Positions 1 through 10,396 of a DNA stretch of 64,000 nt are shown piece after piece. Where the stretch lies: contig NZ_JAIUMR010000003.1 in the NCBI RefSeq assembly GCF_022565475.1, forward strand, positions 62,001 through 126,000. Direction: 5' to 3'. Position 1 is the stretch's first letter. Each line of letters begins with the position of its first letter. Below the pieces are notes generated by a model. The model was given only the letters and a program-made list of their open reading frames with translations, was not told where the DNA came from and did no database searches. The position numbers and the translations under genes are program-made. Source of the stretch: Aliidiomarina sp. Its GTDB lineage: Bacteria > Pseudomonadota > Gammaproteobacteria > Enterobacterales > Alteromonadaceae.

Positions 1-150
1 TGGGTGGAGCTGATACCGTTTCAAGAAACCCGTGACTATGTCAAAGCTGTGTTGGCCTACCAGCAAATTTATACAATGTTGCTGGGAAATGATGCTAATG
101 TATTAACTCCAGTGGTTCGAATGCAGATTAATGGCAATGGCCGCAGTTAA
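1..150 (+). CDS. slt: Soluble lytic murein transglycosylase, 3' end only
   Basis: Only the last 49 codons lie in the window; the frame is open from base 1 to a TAA at 148-150. The peptide includes ELIPFQETRDYVKAVLAY, which matches the conserved C-terminal motif of the Slt70/MltE-type catalytic domain (IPF.ETR.YV.NVLAY). Family members are periplasmic enzymes that cleave the MurNAc-GlcNAc bond of peptidoglycan with formation of 1,6-anhydroMurNAc. The catalytic glutamate and the superhelical N-terminal domain lie outside the window, so activity cannot be judged. A different lytic transglycosylase with the same C-terminal motif is possible. Confidence 0.8.
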   Translation, partial: WVELIPFQETRDYVKAVLAYQQIYTMLLGNDANVLTPVVRMQINGNGRS

Positions 151-221
151 GATCCGCAATGCTGTCGAACGTGAAATGCCGTACAAACAACAAAAACAGA
201 TAGGCTAAGGGCTCGTTTTCC

Positions 222-1721
222 ATGCAAATACGCACGATATTGCGGATTTTAGGCATACTTATCGCACTTTTTAGTGTCACCTTGATTCCGCCAGCAGTGC
301 TGGCTTACTTCTACGAAGACGGTGGTGGCTGGGCATTTCTGTTGGCATTCGTGCTGAGCTTGGTCATTGGTATCCTGATTTGGTATGCCAACCGCACCCA
401 TAAACGTGAATTAAAAACCCGTGAAGGCTTCGTCATTGTGGTCATGTTCTGGGTGGTGTTAGGGACGGTCGGCGCCATACCGTTTTGGATGCCAGATGAA
501 TATACCCTAAGTTTTACTGACGCAATGTTTGAGTCGTTCTCGGCGTTAACAACCACAGGGGCGACCGTACTCACCGGTATCGACGAGTTGCCGCATGCCT
601 ATCGTTTTTATCGTCAGCAACTGCAATGGCTAGGGGGCATGGGGATCATTGTACTAGCTGTCGCAATTTTACCCTTGCTGGGCATTGGTGGCATGCAATT
701 ATACCGCGCAGAAATTCCTGGTCCGGTCAAAGACTCAAAAATGACGCCCCGCATCGCCGACACGGCGAAGCAGCTTTGGTACATTTATCTTGGCTTAACC
801 ATTGCCTGCGCCTTAGCTTATTGGGCCGCGGGGATGACGCCGTTCAATGCCATCGGGCACGCGTTTTCAACCGTTGCCATCGGCGGGTTCTCTACCCATG
901 ACGCCAGTATGGGCTATTACGACAACCCCGTGATTCACATGATTTGTGTCTTATTCTTGCTGATTGCAGCGGTAAATTTCGCGCTGCACTTTTCCGCAGT
1001 TCCTCGTCTCTACAGTCGCAAAGTTGAAGGCCAACAGCAGTATGAGCTGTACCGTGGCTCCTTGAAAGTGTATTACAAAGACCCAGAGTTTCGTGCGTTA
1101 ATCGCTATTCAATTTGCCTTAATTACCATCGTTGTTCTCGTGTTACTCAGTCAGCAGTGGTTCGGTCATTGGTCGGATGCGCTGTTCCACGGTATTTTCC
1201 AGACCGTTTCAATCGCAACAACGGCCGGTTTTACGACCCAGAACTATGCTACTTGGCCATTGTTCTTGCCTGTCCTTCTTATTTTCGCCAGTTTTATTGG
1301 CGGCAGCGCAGGCTCAACCGGTGGTGGTTTAAAAGTGATAAGGGTCTTATTACTTTACCGCCAAGGAATGCGCGAAATTAATCGTCTGATTCATCCGCGT
1401 GGAGTATTCACGGTTAAGTGGGGCAATCGTGCCTTGCCGGACCGAGTCGTACAGGCCGTGTGGGGCTTCTTTGCCGCTTATGCGTTGGTGTTTGTCATCA
1501 TAATGTTGTTGTTTATTGCCACCGGGCTGGATGATTATTCGGCATTTGGCGCGACGGCAGCAACGTTGAACAACTTAGGTCCAGGTTTAGGGGAAGTGGC
1601 GGGTAATTTTGCCAGCGTCTCCGACGGCGGCAAGTGGGTGGCGATGTTAGCGATGATTTTTGGCCGCTTAGAAATCTTTACCTTACTGGTCCTCTTTACG
1701 CCAGCATTCTGGAAACACTAG
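222..1721 (+). CDS. trkH: Trk potassium uptake system, membrane subunit TrkH
   Basis: A 499-residue polytopic inner-membrane protein close to the 483-residue E. coli TrkH. Its N-terminus (MQIRTILRILGILIALFSVT) follows the family start closely. Four pore-loop filter segments are visible: TTTGATVLTG near residue 110, AIGGFSTHDA near 220, ATTAGFTTQN near 335 and NNLGPGLGEV near 450. Known role: K+ translocation driven by membrane potential and gated by cytosolic TrkA rings. It is convergent with trkA, with 45 bp between the stops, so both Trk subunits are encoded together but on opposite strands. An AAGG lies 11 nt before the ATG. No obvious terminator separates trkH and trkA. Confidence 0.95.
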   Translation: MQIRTILRILGILIALFSVTLIPPAVLAYFYEDGGGWAFLLAFVLSLVIGILIWYANRTHKRELKTREGFVIVVMFWVVLGTVGAIPFWMPDEYTLSFTDAMFESFSALTTTGATVLTGIDELPHAYRFYRQQLQWLGGMGIIVLAVAILPLLGIGGMQLYRAEIPGPVKDSKMTPRIADTAKQLWYIYLGLTIACALAYWAAGMTPFNAIGHAFSTVAIGGFSTHDASMGYYDNPVIHMICVLFLLIAAVNFALHFSAVPRLYSRKVEGQQQYELYRGSLKVYYKDPEFRALIAIQFALITIVVLVLLSQQWFGHWSDALFHGIFQTVSIATTAGFTTQNYATWPLFLPVLLIFASFIGGSAGSTGGGLKVIRVLLLYRQGMREINRLIHPRGVFTVKWGNRALPDRVVQAVWGFFAAYALVFVIIMLLFIATGLDDYSAFGATAATLNNLGPGLGEVAGNFASVSDGGKWVAMLAMIFGRLEIFTLLVLFTPAFWKH

Positions 1722-1766
1722 GTATACCGAATGGTTAGCCGAATGGCTTAGCGACAGCTTGGTGCG

Positions 1767-3149
1767 CTAAAAGTACAGCGCGCCCGGTGCGAACAGTCGC
1801 TCAATTTCGCTGACATACTTTTTGTCGACCAAGAATAAAATGACATGGTCATCAGACTGAATCAGGGTGTCATCGTGGGCGATGAGCACTTCGCTGCCGC
1901 GGACAATCGCACCAATGGTGGTGCCTGGCGGCAGTTTCAGCTCGCCGACTTCACGCCCAACCACTTGCGACGTATTCTCTTCACCGCGCGCTACCGCTTC
2001 AATGGCTTCAGCTGCGCCACGGCGTAACGAATAAGCACTGGCGAAATCAGAACGGTGAATATGCTTGAGTAGCGCCGAAATCGTCGCTTGTTGTGGTGAT
2101 ATCGCGATATCGATTTCGCCGCCTTGAACTAAGTCGACATACGCACTGCGCTGAATTAATACCATGGTTTTCTTAGCGCCCATGCGTTTAGCTAACAGTG
2201 CCGCCATGATATTGGCTTCATCGTCATTGGTGACGGCTATAAAGAGATCTACGTCTTCAATTCGCTCGTCATTGAGCATTTCTTGGTCGGTGGCATCGCC
2301 TTGAAGAACGAGTGTTTTATTGCTGAGTTCGGCACTGAGCTGTTCCGCCCGCGAATGGCTAAGTTCGATCAGCTTAATCTTATGTGTTTCTTCGAGTTGG
2401 CGCGCTAAGCCAGCACCAATGTGACCACCGCCCATAATCATAATATTGCGATAGCGTGCTTCCAGAGGCTGCAATTCCTCCATAACGACACGAATATTCT
2501 TGCTGTCGGCAACGAAAAACACTTCATCATCGGCTTCGATAATGGTTGAACCCACGGGACGAATCGGGCGGCCTTGGCGAAAAATCGCGGCAACGCGAGT
2601 ATCTGTGTTTGGAATGTGCTCTTTCAACGTCGCAATGGCGTGGCCGACAAGTTTTCCGCCATACGACGCGCGTACTGCGACCAAACTCACCTTACCCTCC
2701 GCAAAATGCACCACTTGCAAGGCGCCCGGATGGTCAATCAGGCGTTTGATATAAGAGGTCACCAATTGTTCCGGTGAAATAATATGGTCGACTGGCATTT
2801 GTTCTTTGCGAAACAGTTGATCTTCGTATTTGGTGTATTGCTCTGAACGGACACGGGCGATTTTCAGTGGCGTATTAAAAATAGAGTGGGCGACCTGACA
2901 GGCGAGCATGTTGACTTCATCGAGGCTGCTCACCGCAATCAGCATGTCAGCGTCGTCGGCTCCTGCTGATCGTAAGACGTCAGGATGGGCGCCATTACCT
3001 TGAATGACACGTAAGTCATGCTTGTCTTGCAGCAGGTCAAGCAATTCGCGATTCTGATCAATAACGGTGACTTCGTTACGTTCGCTGACCAAGCTTTCGG
3101 CTAACGTCGCACCCACGCGGCCGGCACCGACAATTATGACTTTTTTCAT
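1767..3149 (-). CDS. trkA: Trk potassium uptake system, regulatory subunit TrkA
   Basis: A 460-residue cytosolic protein with two tandem RCK modules. The first Rossmann fold starts at residue 1 with [15 protein letters not shown]; the second, near residue 235, reads [18 protein letters not shown]. Both keep the GxGxxG nucleotide-binding loop, and each is followed by a TrkA-C domain. Known role: NAD(H)/ATP-responsive gating ring under TrkH. It is the last gene of the minus-strand def-fmt-rsmB-trkA operon; its ATG overlaps the rsmB stop by 4 nt, implying translational coupling. That order is widespread in gammaproteobacteria. Length matches the E. coli protein (458 residues). Confidence 0.96.
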   Translation of the reverse strand: MKKVIIVGAGRVGATLAESLVSERNEVTVIDQNRELLDLLQDKHDLRVIQGNGAHPDVLRSAGADDADMLIAVSSLDEVNMLACQVAHSIFNTPLKIARVRSEQYTKYEDQLFRKEQMPVDHIISPEQLVTSYIKRLIDHPGALQVVHFAEGKVSLVAVRASYGGKLVGHAIATLKEHIPNTDTRVAAIFRQGRPIRPVGSTIIEADDEVFFVADSKNIRVVMEELQPLEARYRNIMIMGGGHIGAGLARQLEETHKIKLIELSHSRAEQLSAELSNKTLVLQGDATDQEMLNDERIEDVDLFIAVTNDDEANIMAALLAKRMGAKKTMVLIQRSAYVDLVQGGEIDIAISPQQATISALLKHIHRSDFASAYSLRRGAAEAIEAVARGEENTSQVVGREVGELKLPPGTTIGAIVRGSEVLIAHDDTLIQSDDHVILFLVDKKYVSEIERLFAPGALYF

Positions 3150-4537
3150 GCGTCGCTCTTTTTCTCAAGCAGAAAATAATAGAACCCGTCACCGCTTTGT
3201 TGGTGTTCGGCACTTACTGCAGGTAATAGCTGCCAACCGTCTGTGGCGCTCTGGATTAGGTCAACGCCACTTAAGTCAGATGAAATCGTTTTACCGACAG
3301 CACCGTCAACTGTAGCGAGAAATGCTTGAATTTGCAGCATGTTCTCGTCAGGAAGGATAGAACATGTCGCATAAAGTAAACGCCCACCGGGTTTTAACCG
3401 TTGCCATTGCTGTTGCAGAATTGATTTTTGTAGCTCGGTTAAGGTGCTAATGTCGTCGTTGCGGCGCAGCCACTTAATGTCTGGGTGGCGACGGATCACG
3501 CCGGTAGCGGAGCAGGGTGCGTCCAGTAAAATGGCGTCAAAGAGCTCACCATCCCACCAGTCTGCTTGACTTGCATCACCGCAGATGACCTCAGCGTTGA
3601 GCTGTAGGCGTTGTAAATTTTCGTGCACACGCTGTAATCGGCTCTCGTCAAAGTCGAGTGCAACTACTCGCGCTTGCGGTGCGAGCTCAAGAATGTGAGC
3701 CGTTTTTCCACCGGGCGCAGCACAGGCGTCGAGGATCCGTTCGCCATTTTTCGGGGTCAGTATATGTGCAGCGAATTGGGCCGAACGGTCTTGAACTGAC
3801 ACAGCTCCCTCGGTGAAATGAGGCAAAGCAGTGACATCGGTCGAACGCTGCAAAAGTATGGCTGATGGACAGTGCGTGTCGGCGACGGCGTCTAAGCCAG
3901 CGCTGTTCAATAGGTCCAAATAATCGTCACGACTGAATTGTTGTGCGTTGACCCGCAACCACAACGGCGGCGCTTGATTGTTCGCAGTACAAATGTCTTG
4001 CCAGTGTTCTGGGTATGCGTGTTGTAAGCGTTTGAGCAACCAGCCAGGGTGAGCGAAGGCCAGTGTCGCGGATTTGTCTTGCTCCAAAGCGAGTTGCGTT
4101 TCGAGCGCATCCATTTCGCGTTGATAACGACGCAAAACAGCATTGACCATGCCTTTAAGTGCAGGTTGTTTTAATAAACTGGCGGCACTGACACTTTCAG
4201 CGATCGCCGCATGCGCCGGCACACGCATGTCACGCAACTGACACAAGCCGACTAATAAGAGGTAGTGCACAACCCGGACTTTGGTTTTTAACGGCTTGTC
4301 CAACAAGTGACTTAGCAGCCATTCGTAAACGGGTAATTGACGTAACACTTGATAGGCAATGGCCTGCGCAAAGGCACGCTCACTGCCAACTAACTTCTCG
4401 CTGGCCTGCGGTAAGGCCTGAGTTAATGAGCGACCATGTTGCAACACCAGCTGCAATGCTTGTGCAGCGGCAGCGCGAGCCGCTGCAGGACGGGGACTCG
4501 CTTGTTTCGGCTCGGACGTCGTTTTTTTGTCAGTCAT
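3146..4537 (-). CDS. rsmB: 16S rRNA m5C967 methyltransferase RsmB
   Basis: A 463-residue protein with an N-terminal NusB-like RNA-binding domain (about residues 15-150) and a C-terminal Rossmann methyltransferase. The SAM-binding segment [17 protein letters not shown] is present, as are the two cysteines of RNA m5C methyltransferases: the motif IV cysteine in [17 protein letters not shown] and the nucleophile in [11 protein letters not shown]. Known reaction: SAM-dependent methylation of C967 in 16S rRNA. It lies between fmt (51-bp gap) and trkA (4-nt overlap) on the minus strand. The first 25 residues are Ala/Lys/Pro-rich and poorly conserved, so a start slightly downstream is possible. Confidence 0.95.
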   Translation of the reverse strand: MTDKKTTSEPKQASPRPAAARAAAAQALQLVLQHGRSLTQALPQASEKLVGSERAFAQAIAYQVLRQLPVYEWLLSHLLDKPLKTKVRVVHYLLLVGLCQLRDMRVPAHAAIAESVSAASLLKQPALKGMVNAVLRRYQREMDALETQLALEQDKSATLAFAHPGWLLKRLQHAYPEHWQDICTANNQAPPLWLRVNAQQFSRDDYLDLLNSAGLDAVADTHCPSAILLQRSTDVTALPHFTEGAVSVQDRSAQFAAHILTPKNGERILDACAAPGGKTAHILELAPQARVVALDFDESRLQRVHENLQRLQLNAEVICGDASQADWWDGELFDAILLDAPCSATGVIRRHPDIKWLRRNDDISTLTELQKSILQQQWQRLKPGGRLLYATCSILPDENMLQIQAFLATVDGAVGKTISSDLSGVDLIQSATDGWQLLPAVSAEHQQSGDGFYYFLLEKKSDA

Positions 4538-4588
4538 TGCGTCTGTAATCGCCTTGAATCAGGGTAAGTTGTAACGCGACGAGGTGAC

Positions 4589-5560
4589 TCACGAGGCCGC
4601 GGACGGTGTGCTGATTAAACTTGAGCCAACCGCAAACCAGTCACGGCGGGCGTTGAGTACATCCGCTGCAGACATCGCCTTTTTACCGGCCGGCTGCAGT
4701 TGCGTCATCACTAAAACACCACCTTGACATTGCACGCTGATCCCATGTTTGTCGGCGGCGACAATGGTACCGTGTGCTGGCGCTGTTGAAGGCGAAGCCT
4801 GAACTTCTGCTTGCCACACTTTGAACGGTTGATCTTCATGCCCCGGGACGGTGAAGTAACTGCCCGGCCAAGGATTAAATGCACGCACGCATCGTTCAAT
4901 AAAGGCGGCGTCTTGCGACCAATCAATTTGACCTTCTTCTTTGCTCAGTTTTTTGGCATAAGTCGCCTTGCTATCTTCTTGTGGCACACCATGAATGTCG
5001 CCAGTGTTCAGACTGCGCAAGGCCTCAACTAAAGCCAATGGACCAAGTTTCGCTAGCTTTTCGTAGAGTGATGCAGAGGTGTCGTCGGCTTCGATAGCAA
5101 GATAGGACTTTGCAAGCATGGGGCCGGTATCAAGGCCTGCATCCATTTGCATGATGGTGACACCGGTTTCTTGGTCGCCGGCCCAAATTGCGCGCTGAAT
5201 CGGCGCGGCACCGCGCCAACGTGGTAACAACGAACCGTGGACATTGATACAACCAAGACGCGGTATATCCAGCGCTGCTTGTGGCAGTAACAAACCATAA
5301 GCGACTACGACCATGACATCGGCTTGATAGTGACGCAATTGCGCTTGTGCTTCAGCAGTCTTTAACGAGCTTGGTTGCTCGACCGGTACATGATGCGCTA
5401 GCGCGAGCGTTTTCACTGCGCTGGCTTGCAGTTTCTTGCCGCGACCGGCAGGCCGATCAGGCTGAGTGTAAACAGCGACCACATTCAGGTCGCTGGTATC
5501 GAGCAGTGCCTGTAAGTGCCGCGCTGCAAAATCTGGGGTTCCGGCAAAAATAATCCGCAC
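4589..5560 (-). CDS. fmt: Methionyl-tRNA formyltransferase
   Basis: A 323-residue enzyme, near the usual 315. It opens with [20 protein letters not shown] and carries the formyl-transfer signature around [15 protein letters not shown], holding the catalytic His within the conserved N-x-H of the 10-formyl-THF transferase fold, followed by [18 protein letters not shown]. The C-terminal OB-like tRNA-binding domain begins near residue 205 (FNPWPGSYF). Known reaction: formylation of Met-tRNA(fMet) using 10-formyltetrahydrofolate in the cytosol. It follows def by 22 bp, the standard functional pairing, since Def removes the formyl group that Fmt installs. Confidence 0.96.
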   Translation of the reverse strand: MRIIFAGTPDFAARHLQALLDTSDLNVVAVYTQPDRPAGRGKKLQASAVKTLALAHHVPVEQPSSLKTAEAQAQLRHYQADVMVVVAYGLLLPQAALDIPRLGCINVHGSLLPRWRGAAPIQRAIWAGDQETGVTIMQMDAGLDTGPMLAKSYLAIEADDTSASLYEKLAKLGPLALVEALRSLNTGDIHGVPQEDSKATYAKKLSKEEGQIDWSQDAAFIERCVRAFNPWPGSYFTVPGHEDQPFKVWQAEVQASPSTAPAHGTIVAADKHGISVQCQGGVLVMTQLQPAGKKAMSAADVLNARRDWFAVGSSLISTPSAAS

Positions 5561-5582
5561 TGACTGTCCTCTCGGTTGCTAC

Positions 5583-6098
5583 TTAAGCGCCTTGCTTGGC
5601 TTCTAAGCGTGCTTCTTTTTCAAGTTTTTTGCGAATCCGGTCACGTTTTAACGGTGATAAATAATCGACAAACAATTTGCCGTTTAAGTGATCGATTTCA
5701 TGTTGAATACAAATCGCGAGCAAACCATCAGCTTCACGCTCAAAGGTTTCGCCGTTGCTATCGAGAGCGCGAACTTTAATTTGGCTTGCGCGTTCAACTT
5801 TGGCATACACGCCAGGAAAGCTTAAACAACCTTCTTCATTTTCGTGAATACCATCGCGTTCGATAATTTCTGGATTAATAAAGACCAGCGGCTCGTTTTG
5901 ATTCTCACTGCAATCGGCGATGAATAAACGTTTGTGCACATTCACCTGGGTGGCGGCAAGGCCAACGCCCTGAGAGCCGTACATGGTTTCAAACATGTTA
6001 TCGATCGTTGTGCGCAACGCATCGTCAACCTGTTTAACCGGTTGAGCGATGGTACGTAAACGCTCATCTGGATACTTCAAAATCGTCATAACTGCCAT
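5583..6098 (-). CDS. def: Peptide deformylase
   Basis: A 171-residue metalloenzyme with all three PDF motifs: GVGLAATQ (motif 1), EGCLSFPG (motif 2, metal-binding Cys) and the metal-binding helix [10 protein letters not shown] (motif 3, two His and the catalytic Glu). Known reaction: removal of the N-formyl group from nascent polypeptides at the ribosome exit. It is the first gene of def-fmt-rsmB-trkA and is divergent from dprA, with 166 bp between the starts that should hold both promoters. In many relatives a LysM-domain gene lies between def and dprA; here there is none. Confidence 0.97.
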   Translation of the reverse strand: MAVMTILKYPDERLRTIAQPVKQVDDALRTTIDNMFETMYGSQGVGLAATQVNVHKRLFIADCSENQNEPLVFINPEIIERDGIHENEEGCLSFPGVYAKVERASQIKVRALDSNGETFEREADGLLAICIQHEIDHLNGKLFVDYLSPLKRDRIRKKLEKEARLEAKQGA

Positions 6099-6264
6099 AG
6101 TGCTGTGGTTCCGTTCGTACGTGGATCGCTAATTTTACGTGGAAGATCGCTGAAAATACAGTTTTGTCCTTGTTTCAGTTTGAAAACTCCGCAGAATTGT
6201 CTTCAACCGCTCCGTGACTATAGGTCAAATATGGGGCTTTTTGCTAAAAAAACAAGGATGACAC

Positions 6265-7524
6265 ATGATGAAGGAACAGGCAGAGTGGCCTCTCTCGGTT
6301 GCACAGAATAACCAGCCAGCGGACGTTGTCGAAATCGACGCATTAACAGCAGCCAATACCTCGGTGAAAACGATTCGCCAGTGGCTAAGTATTCAACGGG
6401 CACCGTCTCGCGTGCGCGAGCAGCTCTGCTGTTTTTGGTCAAACCATGACGACGGCGAGTTAGATCCCTTTGCTCGGTTTCCGCCCGATAATGTGCTTGA
6501 GCCTTTGGCTGAGGTGCCGCAAGCCATTATTCGCAACTTAGCTGATGTGAGTGCAAAGGAAGCGGCGCGAACACTCGATTGGCTGGGTCAATGTCCTTCA
6601 CACCGCATGCTGACGTGGGGCTGTTCAGCTTTTCCTTTCGATGTCACGCTAATTACTCCGCAGCCGATGGTGCTCTTTGCCCGCGGCGATCTGCGCTTGT
6701 TGCAGCGACCGTCAATCTCGATTGTTGGCTCGCGTCATGCGAGCCCGAGCGGTATTGAGCTGGCGACAATGTTCAGCCGTGAGTTGGCGCAAATGGGCTG
6801 GGTGATTGCTAGTGGTGGTGCGCTGGGTGTGGACGGCGCAGCGCACCGCGCAGCCTTGTCGGTCGCGGGTGCAACCATCGCCGTGCTCGGTAGCGGCATT
6901 GACCAGTTGTATCCTGCTCGCAATCGCCAACTACTCACTGAAATCGGCGAAAAAGGATTGATTCTGAGCGAATATGCACCGGGAACGCCGGCGCGGAGTG
7001 AACAATTTCCGCTGCGTAATCGTATTATTGCAGGAATAAGTTGCGGCGTGGTGGTCGTCGAAGCAGCTGAACGCAGCGGCTCACTGCATACCGCTCAGTC
7101 AGCTTTAGATTGTTTCCGCGAGGTCTACGCGATTCCCGGATCACCGCTGAACCCCTTGGCCGCAGGCCCCAATTTTCTGATTCAACAAGGTGCGCGATTG
7201 GTGACGAAACCCGAGGAAATTGACCTCGACTTGCAGGCCAATGTGGAGGCTTACGAAATGATGTTTGGTGAGGGCTGTTGCGGCGATCTCCCGAATATTT
7301 CGCGCGCAGCGCATGTTTTCGACGAGAATGCATGCGAAAATGCGCTTGAACACTTGGCAAATGCCCCCATATTAGCTAGTGTGGGATTTGAAACCACCTC
7401 GATTGACGCTATCATAAGTCACTCAGGAATGACGGTTTCAGAAGTAATGCACCAGCTCATCAGTCTCGAGTTGGATGGATGGATTAAGACAGTACCTGGC
7501 GGTTACGTCAGGGTGAGGAGGTAA
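6265..7524 (+). CDS. dprA: DNA-processing protein DprA (Smf)
   Basis: A 419-residue protein with the DprA Rossmann-like core from about residue 140. Visible signatures are [52 protein letters not shown] and [12 protein letters not shown], followed by [17 protein letters not shown] winged-helix DML1-like domain ends the protein. Known role: loads RecA onto incoming single-stranded DNA during transformation; in non-competent species the gene is still widely conserved. The ATG is preceded by AAGGA with a 6-nt spacer. It overlaps smg by 1 nt and starts the plus-strand dprA-smg-yrdD-tsaC-hemF run. Confidence 0.94.
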   Translation: MMKEQAEWPLSVAQNNQPADVVEIDALTAANTSVKTIRQWLSIQRAPSRVREQLCCFWSNHDDGELDPFARFPPDNVLEPLAEVPQAIIRNLADVSAKEAARTLDWLGQCPSHRMLTWGCSAFPFDVTLITPQPMVLFARGDLRLLQRPSISIVGSRHASPSGIELATMFSRELAQMGWVIASGGALGVDGAAHRAALSVAGATIAVLGSGIDQLYPARNRQLLTEIGEKGLILSEYAPGTPARSEQFPLRNRIIAGISCGVVVVEAAERSGSLHTAQSALDCFREVYAIPGSPLNPLAAGPNFLIQQGARLVTKPEEIDLDLQANVEAYEMMFGEGCCGDLPNISRAAHVFDENACENALEHLANAPILASVGFETTSIDAIISHSGMTVSEVMHQLISLELDGWIKTVPGGYVRVRR

Positions 7525-8006
7525 TGAAGATGTTTGATATCCTCATGTACTTGTTTGAGAACTACGTCCATTCTGAAATGGAAGTGGTGGTTGACCACGA
7601 TGAACTGACTGACGAGCTTACCCGTGCAGGTTTCCACGAACAGGAAATCGGGAAAGCGCTCGCTTGGTTAGAGCGTCTGGCCGATCTACAGGACAGTCAG
7701 GACCATCCGTATATAAATCAAGCGGCGCCTGTGGCGTCGTTCCGAGCCTACACTGCGGAAGAGCAGGCTCGGCTTGATGTGCAGTGTCGAGGGTTCTTGC
7801 TGTACTTAGAGCAAATTGGCGTGCTGGATTTCGCGACTCGCGAAATGGTGATCGACCGTGTGATGGAACTTGATACCCCGCAATTCATGTTGGAAGACTT
7901 GAAGTGGGTGATTTTAATGGTTCTGTTTAACGTGCCGGGTCACGAAGACGCCTACAGCCAGATGGAAGACCTGTTGTTTGAAGAGCCAGAGGGTTTGTTA
8001 CACTAG
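7524..8006 (+). CDS. smg: Smg family protein (DUF494)
   Basis: A 160-residue acidic cytosolic protein that aligns along its whole length with E. coli Smg: [12 protein letters not shown] at the start, then [28 protein letters not shown] and [15 protein letters not shown]. The biochemical role of Smg is not established; it travels with dprA. The first ATG shares its A with the dprA TAA stop. A second in-frame ATG at 7530 gives the start most like the E. coli protein, and the GGAGG near 7516-7520 is better spaced for it, so the true start may be 7530. Confidence 0.9.
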   Translation: MKMFDILMYLFENYVHSEMEVVVDHDELTDELTRAGFHEQEIGKALAWLERLADLQDSQDHPYINQAAPVASFRAYTAEEQARLDVQCRGFLLYLEQIGVLDFATREMVIDRVMELDTPQFMLEDLKWVILMVLFNVPGHEDAYSQMEDLLFEEPEGLLH

Positions 8007-8048
8007 TCTTCTGACGGTGAAACCATTTGCCGATAACGCAGAGGCCCT

Positions 8049-8606
8049 ATGACTCCAACACATCTATTTGACGCGCCGGATCGTAAAAACGAGCGCGACG
8101 AGCCTTGTCCGCTGTGTGGAAATGTAGTGCGACTGAAGCACACCGGACATCACTCCTTTTGGGGATGCAGTCAGTATCCTGCTTGTGACTATACCCAATC
8201 GCTGCATGAGTCCGGCGATTTCGACCCGCAACCTTTGCCGGAGCAGTGCCCAGAGTGCAATGCCGGATTACTCTTAAAGAAAGGCCGTTACGGCTTTTTT
8301 ATTGGCTGTAGCGGCTTCCCTGAATGTCACTTTATGCTCGACCCTACGGCAGTGAAAGAAACTACTGCAACGATTGCGTGCCCAGAGTGTAAGAAAGGAC
8401 ATTTGCAACAGCGAGCAAATAAGTACGGCAAGCAGTTTTATGCCTGTAACCGTTACCCGAAATGCAAATATGCCGTCAATGACGAGCCAGTCGCACAAAG
8501 CTGTCCTGAATGCGGGTGGGGTGTGCTGGTTAAACGCGATTCGGCCGCCGGCGTTCGTTTACGTTGCCCGCAAAAGCAGTGCGGTTACAAATCTGAGCCG
8601 TTATAA
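8049..8606 (+). CDS. yrdD: Topoisomerase I-type zinc-ribbon protein (YrdD-like)
   Basis: A 185-residue protein built from four zinc ribbons of the type found at the C-terminus of DNA topoisomerase I. The Cys clusters begin CPLCGN (residue 19), CPECNA (about 68), CPECKK (about 113) and CPECGW (about 156); each is followed by a second Cys pair such as CSQYPAC, CSGFPEC and CNRYPKC. No topoisomerase catalytic domain is present, so this is a stand-alone zinc-ribbon protein. E. coli YrdD has the same architecture and the same neighbours (smg, tsaC). Nucleic-acid binding is a family expectation; the cellular role is unknown. Confidence 0.9.
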   Translation: MTPTHLFDAPDRKNERDEPCPLCGNVVRLKHTGHHSFWGCSQYPACDYTQSLHESGDFDPQPLPEQCPECNAGLLLKKGRYGFFIGCSGFPECHFMLDPTAVKETTATIACPECKKGHLQQRANKYGKQFYACNRYPKCKYAVNDEPVAQSCPECGWGVLVKRDSAAGVRLRCPQKQCGYKSEPL

Positions 8607-8680
8607 TAACGCTCGTTAGCTGGCGCGAAAGGATGCGGTAAGGAACCAGCACTGTCATCGTGAATTATTCAGGAGTCCGC

Positions 8681-9259
8681 ATGTCGTTTCCAATTTCTGA
8701 TCCAACACAAGACAACTTCGCGGCAGCAAAAGCAGCGCTTGCGAACCACGGTTTAATTGCCTATCCAACCGAAGCTGTGTTCGGTTTAGGTTGTGCGCCG
8801 TACGATGAGATTGCCGTGCGAAAACTCCTTGCATTAAAGCAGCGACCGGAAACGAAAGGCCTCATTCTGATCGCTGCCGACTATAGCCAATTGCTCGACT
8901 ATGTTGATGACAGTAAAATCCCCCAAGATAAACGTTTTCAGGTGTTCTCTCATTGGCCTGGGCCAGTGACCCTGGTGTTACCGGCAAAAGCCAATGTGCC
9001 AGGCTTTTTACGTGGTGAGTTTGATACCATTGCCGTGCGTGTAACCGCATTTGAACCGGTGCGTGCATTGTGTCGCGCCCTCGGTACACCGCTGGTGTCG
9101 ACCAGTGCCAATTACGCTGGCAAGCCGCCACTGCGCAGTGCCGAAGCGGTCGCTGCTGAACTTGGCCATGAATTAGACTGGATTATGGCCGGTGAAACTG
9201 GCGGTCGGACAGAACCGTCGCAAATTATTAACCCCCTGACAGGAGCCACGTTACGATGA
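8681..9259 (+). CDS. tsaC: Threonylcarbamoyl-AMP synthase
   Basis: A 192-residue YrdC/Sua5-domain enzyme. Known reaction: L-threonine, bicarbonate and ATP give threonylcarbamoyl-AMP for t6A37 modification of ANN-decoding tRNAs. Signatures include [43 protein letters not shown] and [14 protein letters not shown], all close to E. coli TsaC. I place the start at the ATG at 8681 because an AGGAG lies 5 nt before it. An in-frame GTG at 8660 would add seven residues upstream of the conserved fold, with no ribosome site. The stop overlaps the hemF ATG by 4 nt. Confidence 0.94.
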   Translation: MSFPISDPTQDNFAAAKAALANHGLIAYPTEAVFGLGCAPYDEIAVRKLLALKQRPETKGLILIAADYSQLLDYVDDSKIPQDKRFQVFSHWPGPVTLVLPAKANVPGFLRGEFDTIAVRVTAFEPVRALCRALGTPLVSTSANYAGKPPLRSAEAVAAELGHELDWIMAGETGGRTEPSQIINPLTGATLR

Positions 9260-10215
9260 GCCAAGCCGATCCGCAGCAAGCCAACCCGCAAAACCAGTAT
9301 TTAGAACGAGTAAAGCGCTATTTGCAGAGCTTGCAAGACTCGATTTGTGCGGAGCTTGAAGTGGTTGATGGCCAACAGCGCTTTGTCGAAGACAGTTGGC
9401 AGCGTGAAGAAGGGGGTGGCGGTCGCTCGCGAGTTCTAAAGAACGGTGCAGTGATTGAACAAGGTGGTGTCAATTACTCCCATGTATTTGGCGCATCGAT
9501 GCCGGCGTCGGCGACCGCACACCGACCTGAATTAGCCGGCCGCAGCTTCAATGCTTGCGGCGTGTCGTTGGTGATTCATCCGCATAACCCTTACATACCG
9601 ACGTCGCACGCTAATGTTCGCTTCTTTATCGCTGAAAAGCCGGGAGAAGAGCCTGTATGGTGGTTCGGTGGCGGGTTTGATCTCACGCCTTTCTATCCAT
9701 TTGACGAGGACGTTAAACATTGGCATGAAACGGCGAAGGCGGCGTGTGACCCATTTGGCTCAGCGTATTACAACGATTATAAAGCATGGTGTGATCAGTA
9801 TTTCTTCTTACCGCATCGACAAGAAACGCGCGGTGTCGGTGGCTTGTTCTTTGATGATTTGAATCGCAACCCGAACGGCGAGCTCGATTTCGAGCATGCT
9901 TTTGGGCTGATGCGTTCGGTTGGTGACCATTTTACCAAAGCCTATGTGCCGATTATGCAACGACGCAAAGACACGCCGTTTGGCGAGCGCGAGCGCCAGT
10001 TCCAGTTATACCGTCGTGGGCGCTATGTGGAATTCAACTTAGTCTATGACCGTGGCACGTTGTTCGGTCTGCAAACCGGTGGTCGCACCGAGTCGATTCT
10101 CATGTCGATGCCACCGCTGGCGCGCTGGGAGTATATGTACCAAGCTGAGGCAGATAGTCGTGAGGCAGCATTACAAGACTACCTGAAGCCACGGAATTGG
10201 TTGAATTTACCTTAG
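9256..10215 (+). CDS. hemF: Oxygen-dependent coproporphyrinogen III oxidase
   Basis: A 319-residue cytosolic haem-biosynthesis enzyme. Known reaction: oxidative decarboxylation of coproporphyrinogen III to protoporphyrinogen IX using O2. Conserved blocks are [57 protein letters not shown] and [20 protein letters not shown]. The substrate-binding and catalytic His/Asp/Arg positions of the family sit in these blocks and appear intact. It is translationally coupled to tsaC through an ATGA overlap. The first 15 residues (Gln/Pro-rich) are extra relative to E. coli HemF. Confidence 0.96.
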   Translation: MSQADPQQANPQNQYLERVKRYLQSLQDSICAELEVVDGQQRFVEDSWQREEGGGGRSRVLKNGAVIEQGGVNYSHVFGASMPASATAHRPELAGRSFNACGVSLVIHPHNPYIPTSHANVRFFIAEKPGEEPVWWFGGGFDLTPFYPFDEDVKHWHETAKAACDPFGSAYYNDYKAWCDQYFFLPHRQETRGVGGLFFDDLNRNPNGELDFEHAFGLMRSVGDHFTKAYVPIMQRRKDTPFGERERQFQLYRRGRYVEFNLVYDRGTLFGLQTGGRTESILMSMPPLARWEYMYQAEADSREAALQDYLKPRNWLNLP

Positions 10216-10396
10216 TCATGCAGCGGCAGCGCGCAGCTCTGCAAGGGTAGAGTCGCGTGCTCAGCACAGTGTCTGCACAGTAGTTAATCGTGTTGGGCAC
10301 AGACATTGGTCGTGTTGCGCCGGCCATCGCTTGTTTCTTGTTCGATTTCGGACTAAGCTGAGTCCGCATAAAAAATAATCGATACAGGAACTTACC

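Noticed and set aside
1748-1770. Terminator between trkH and trkA
   Set aside because: Only a 6-bp stem (TTAGCG/CGCTAA) overlapping the trkA stop, with no T-tract.
8029-8036. GCCGATAA, a FliA -10 element, upstream of yrdD
   Set aside because: No TAAAGTTT-like -35 occurs 11 nt upstream and the gene is not flagellar.
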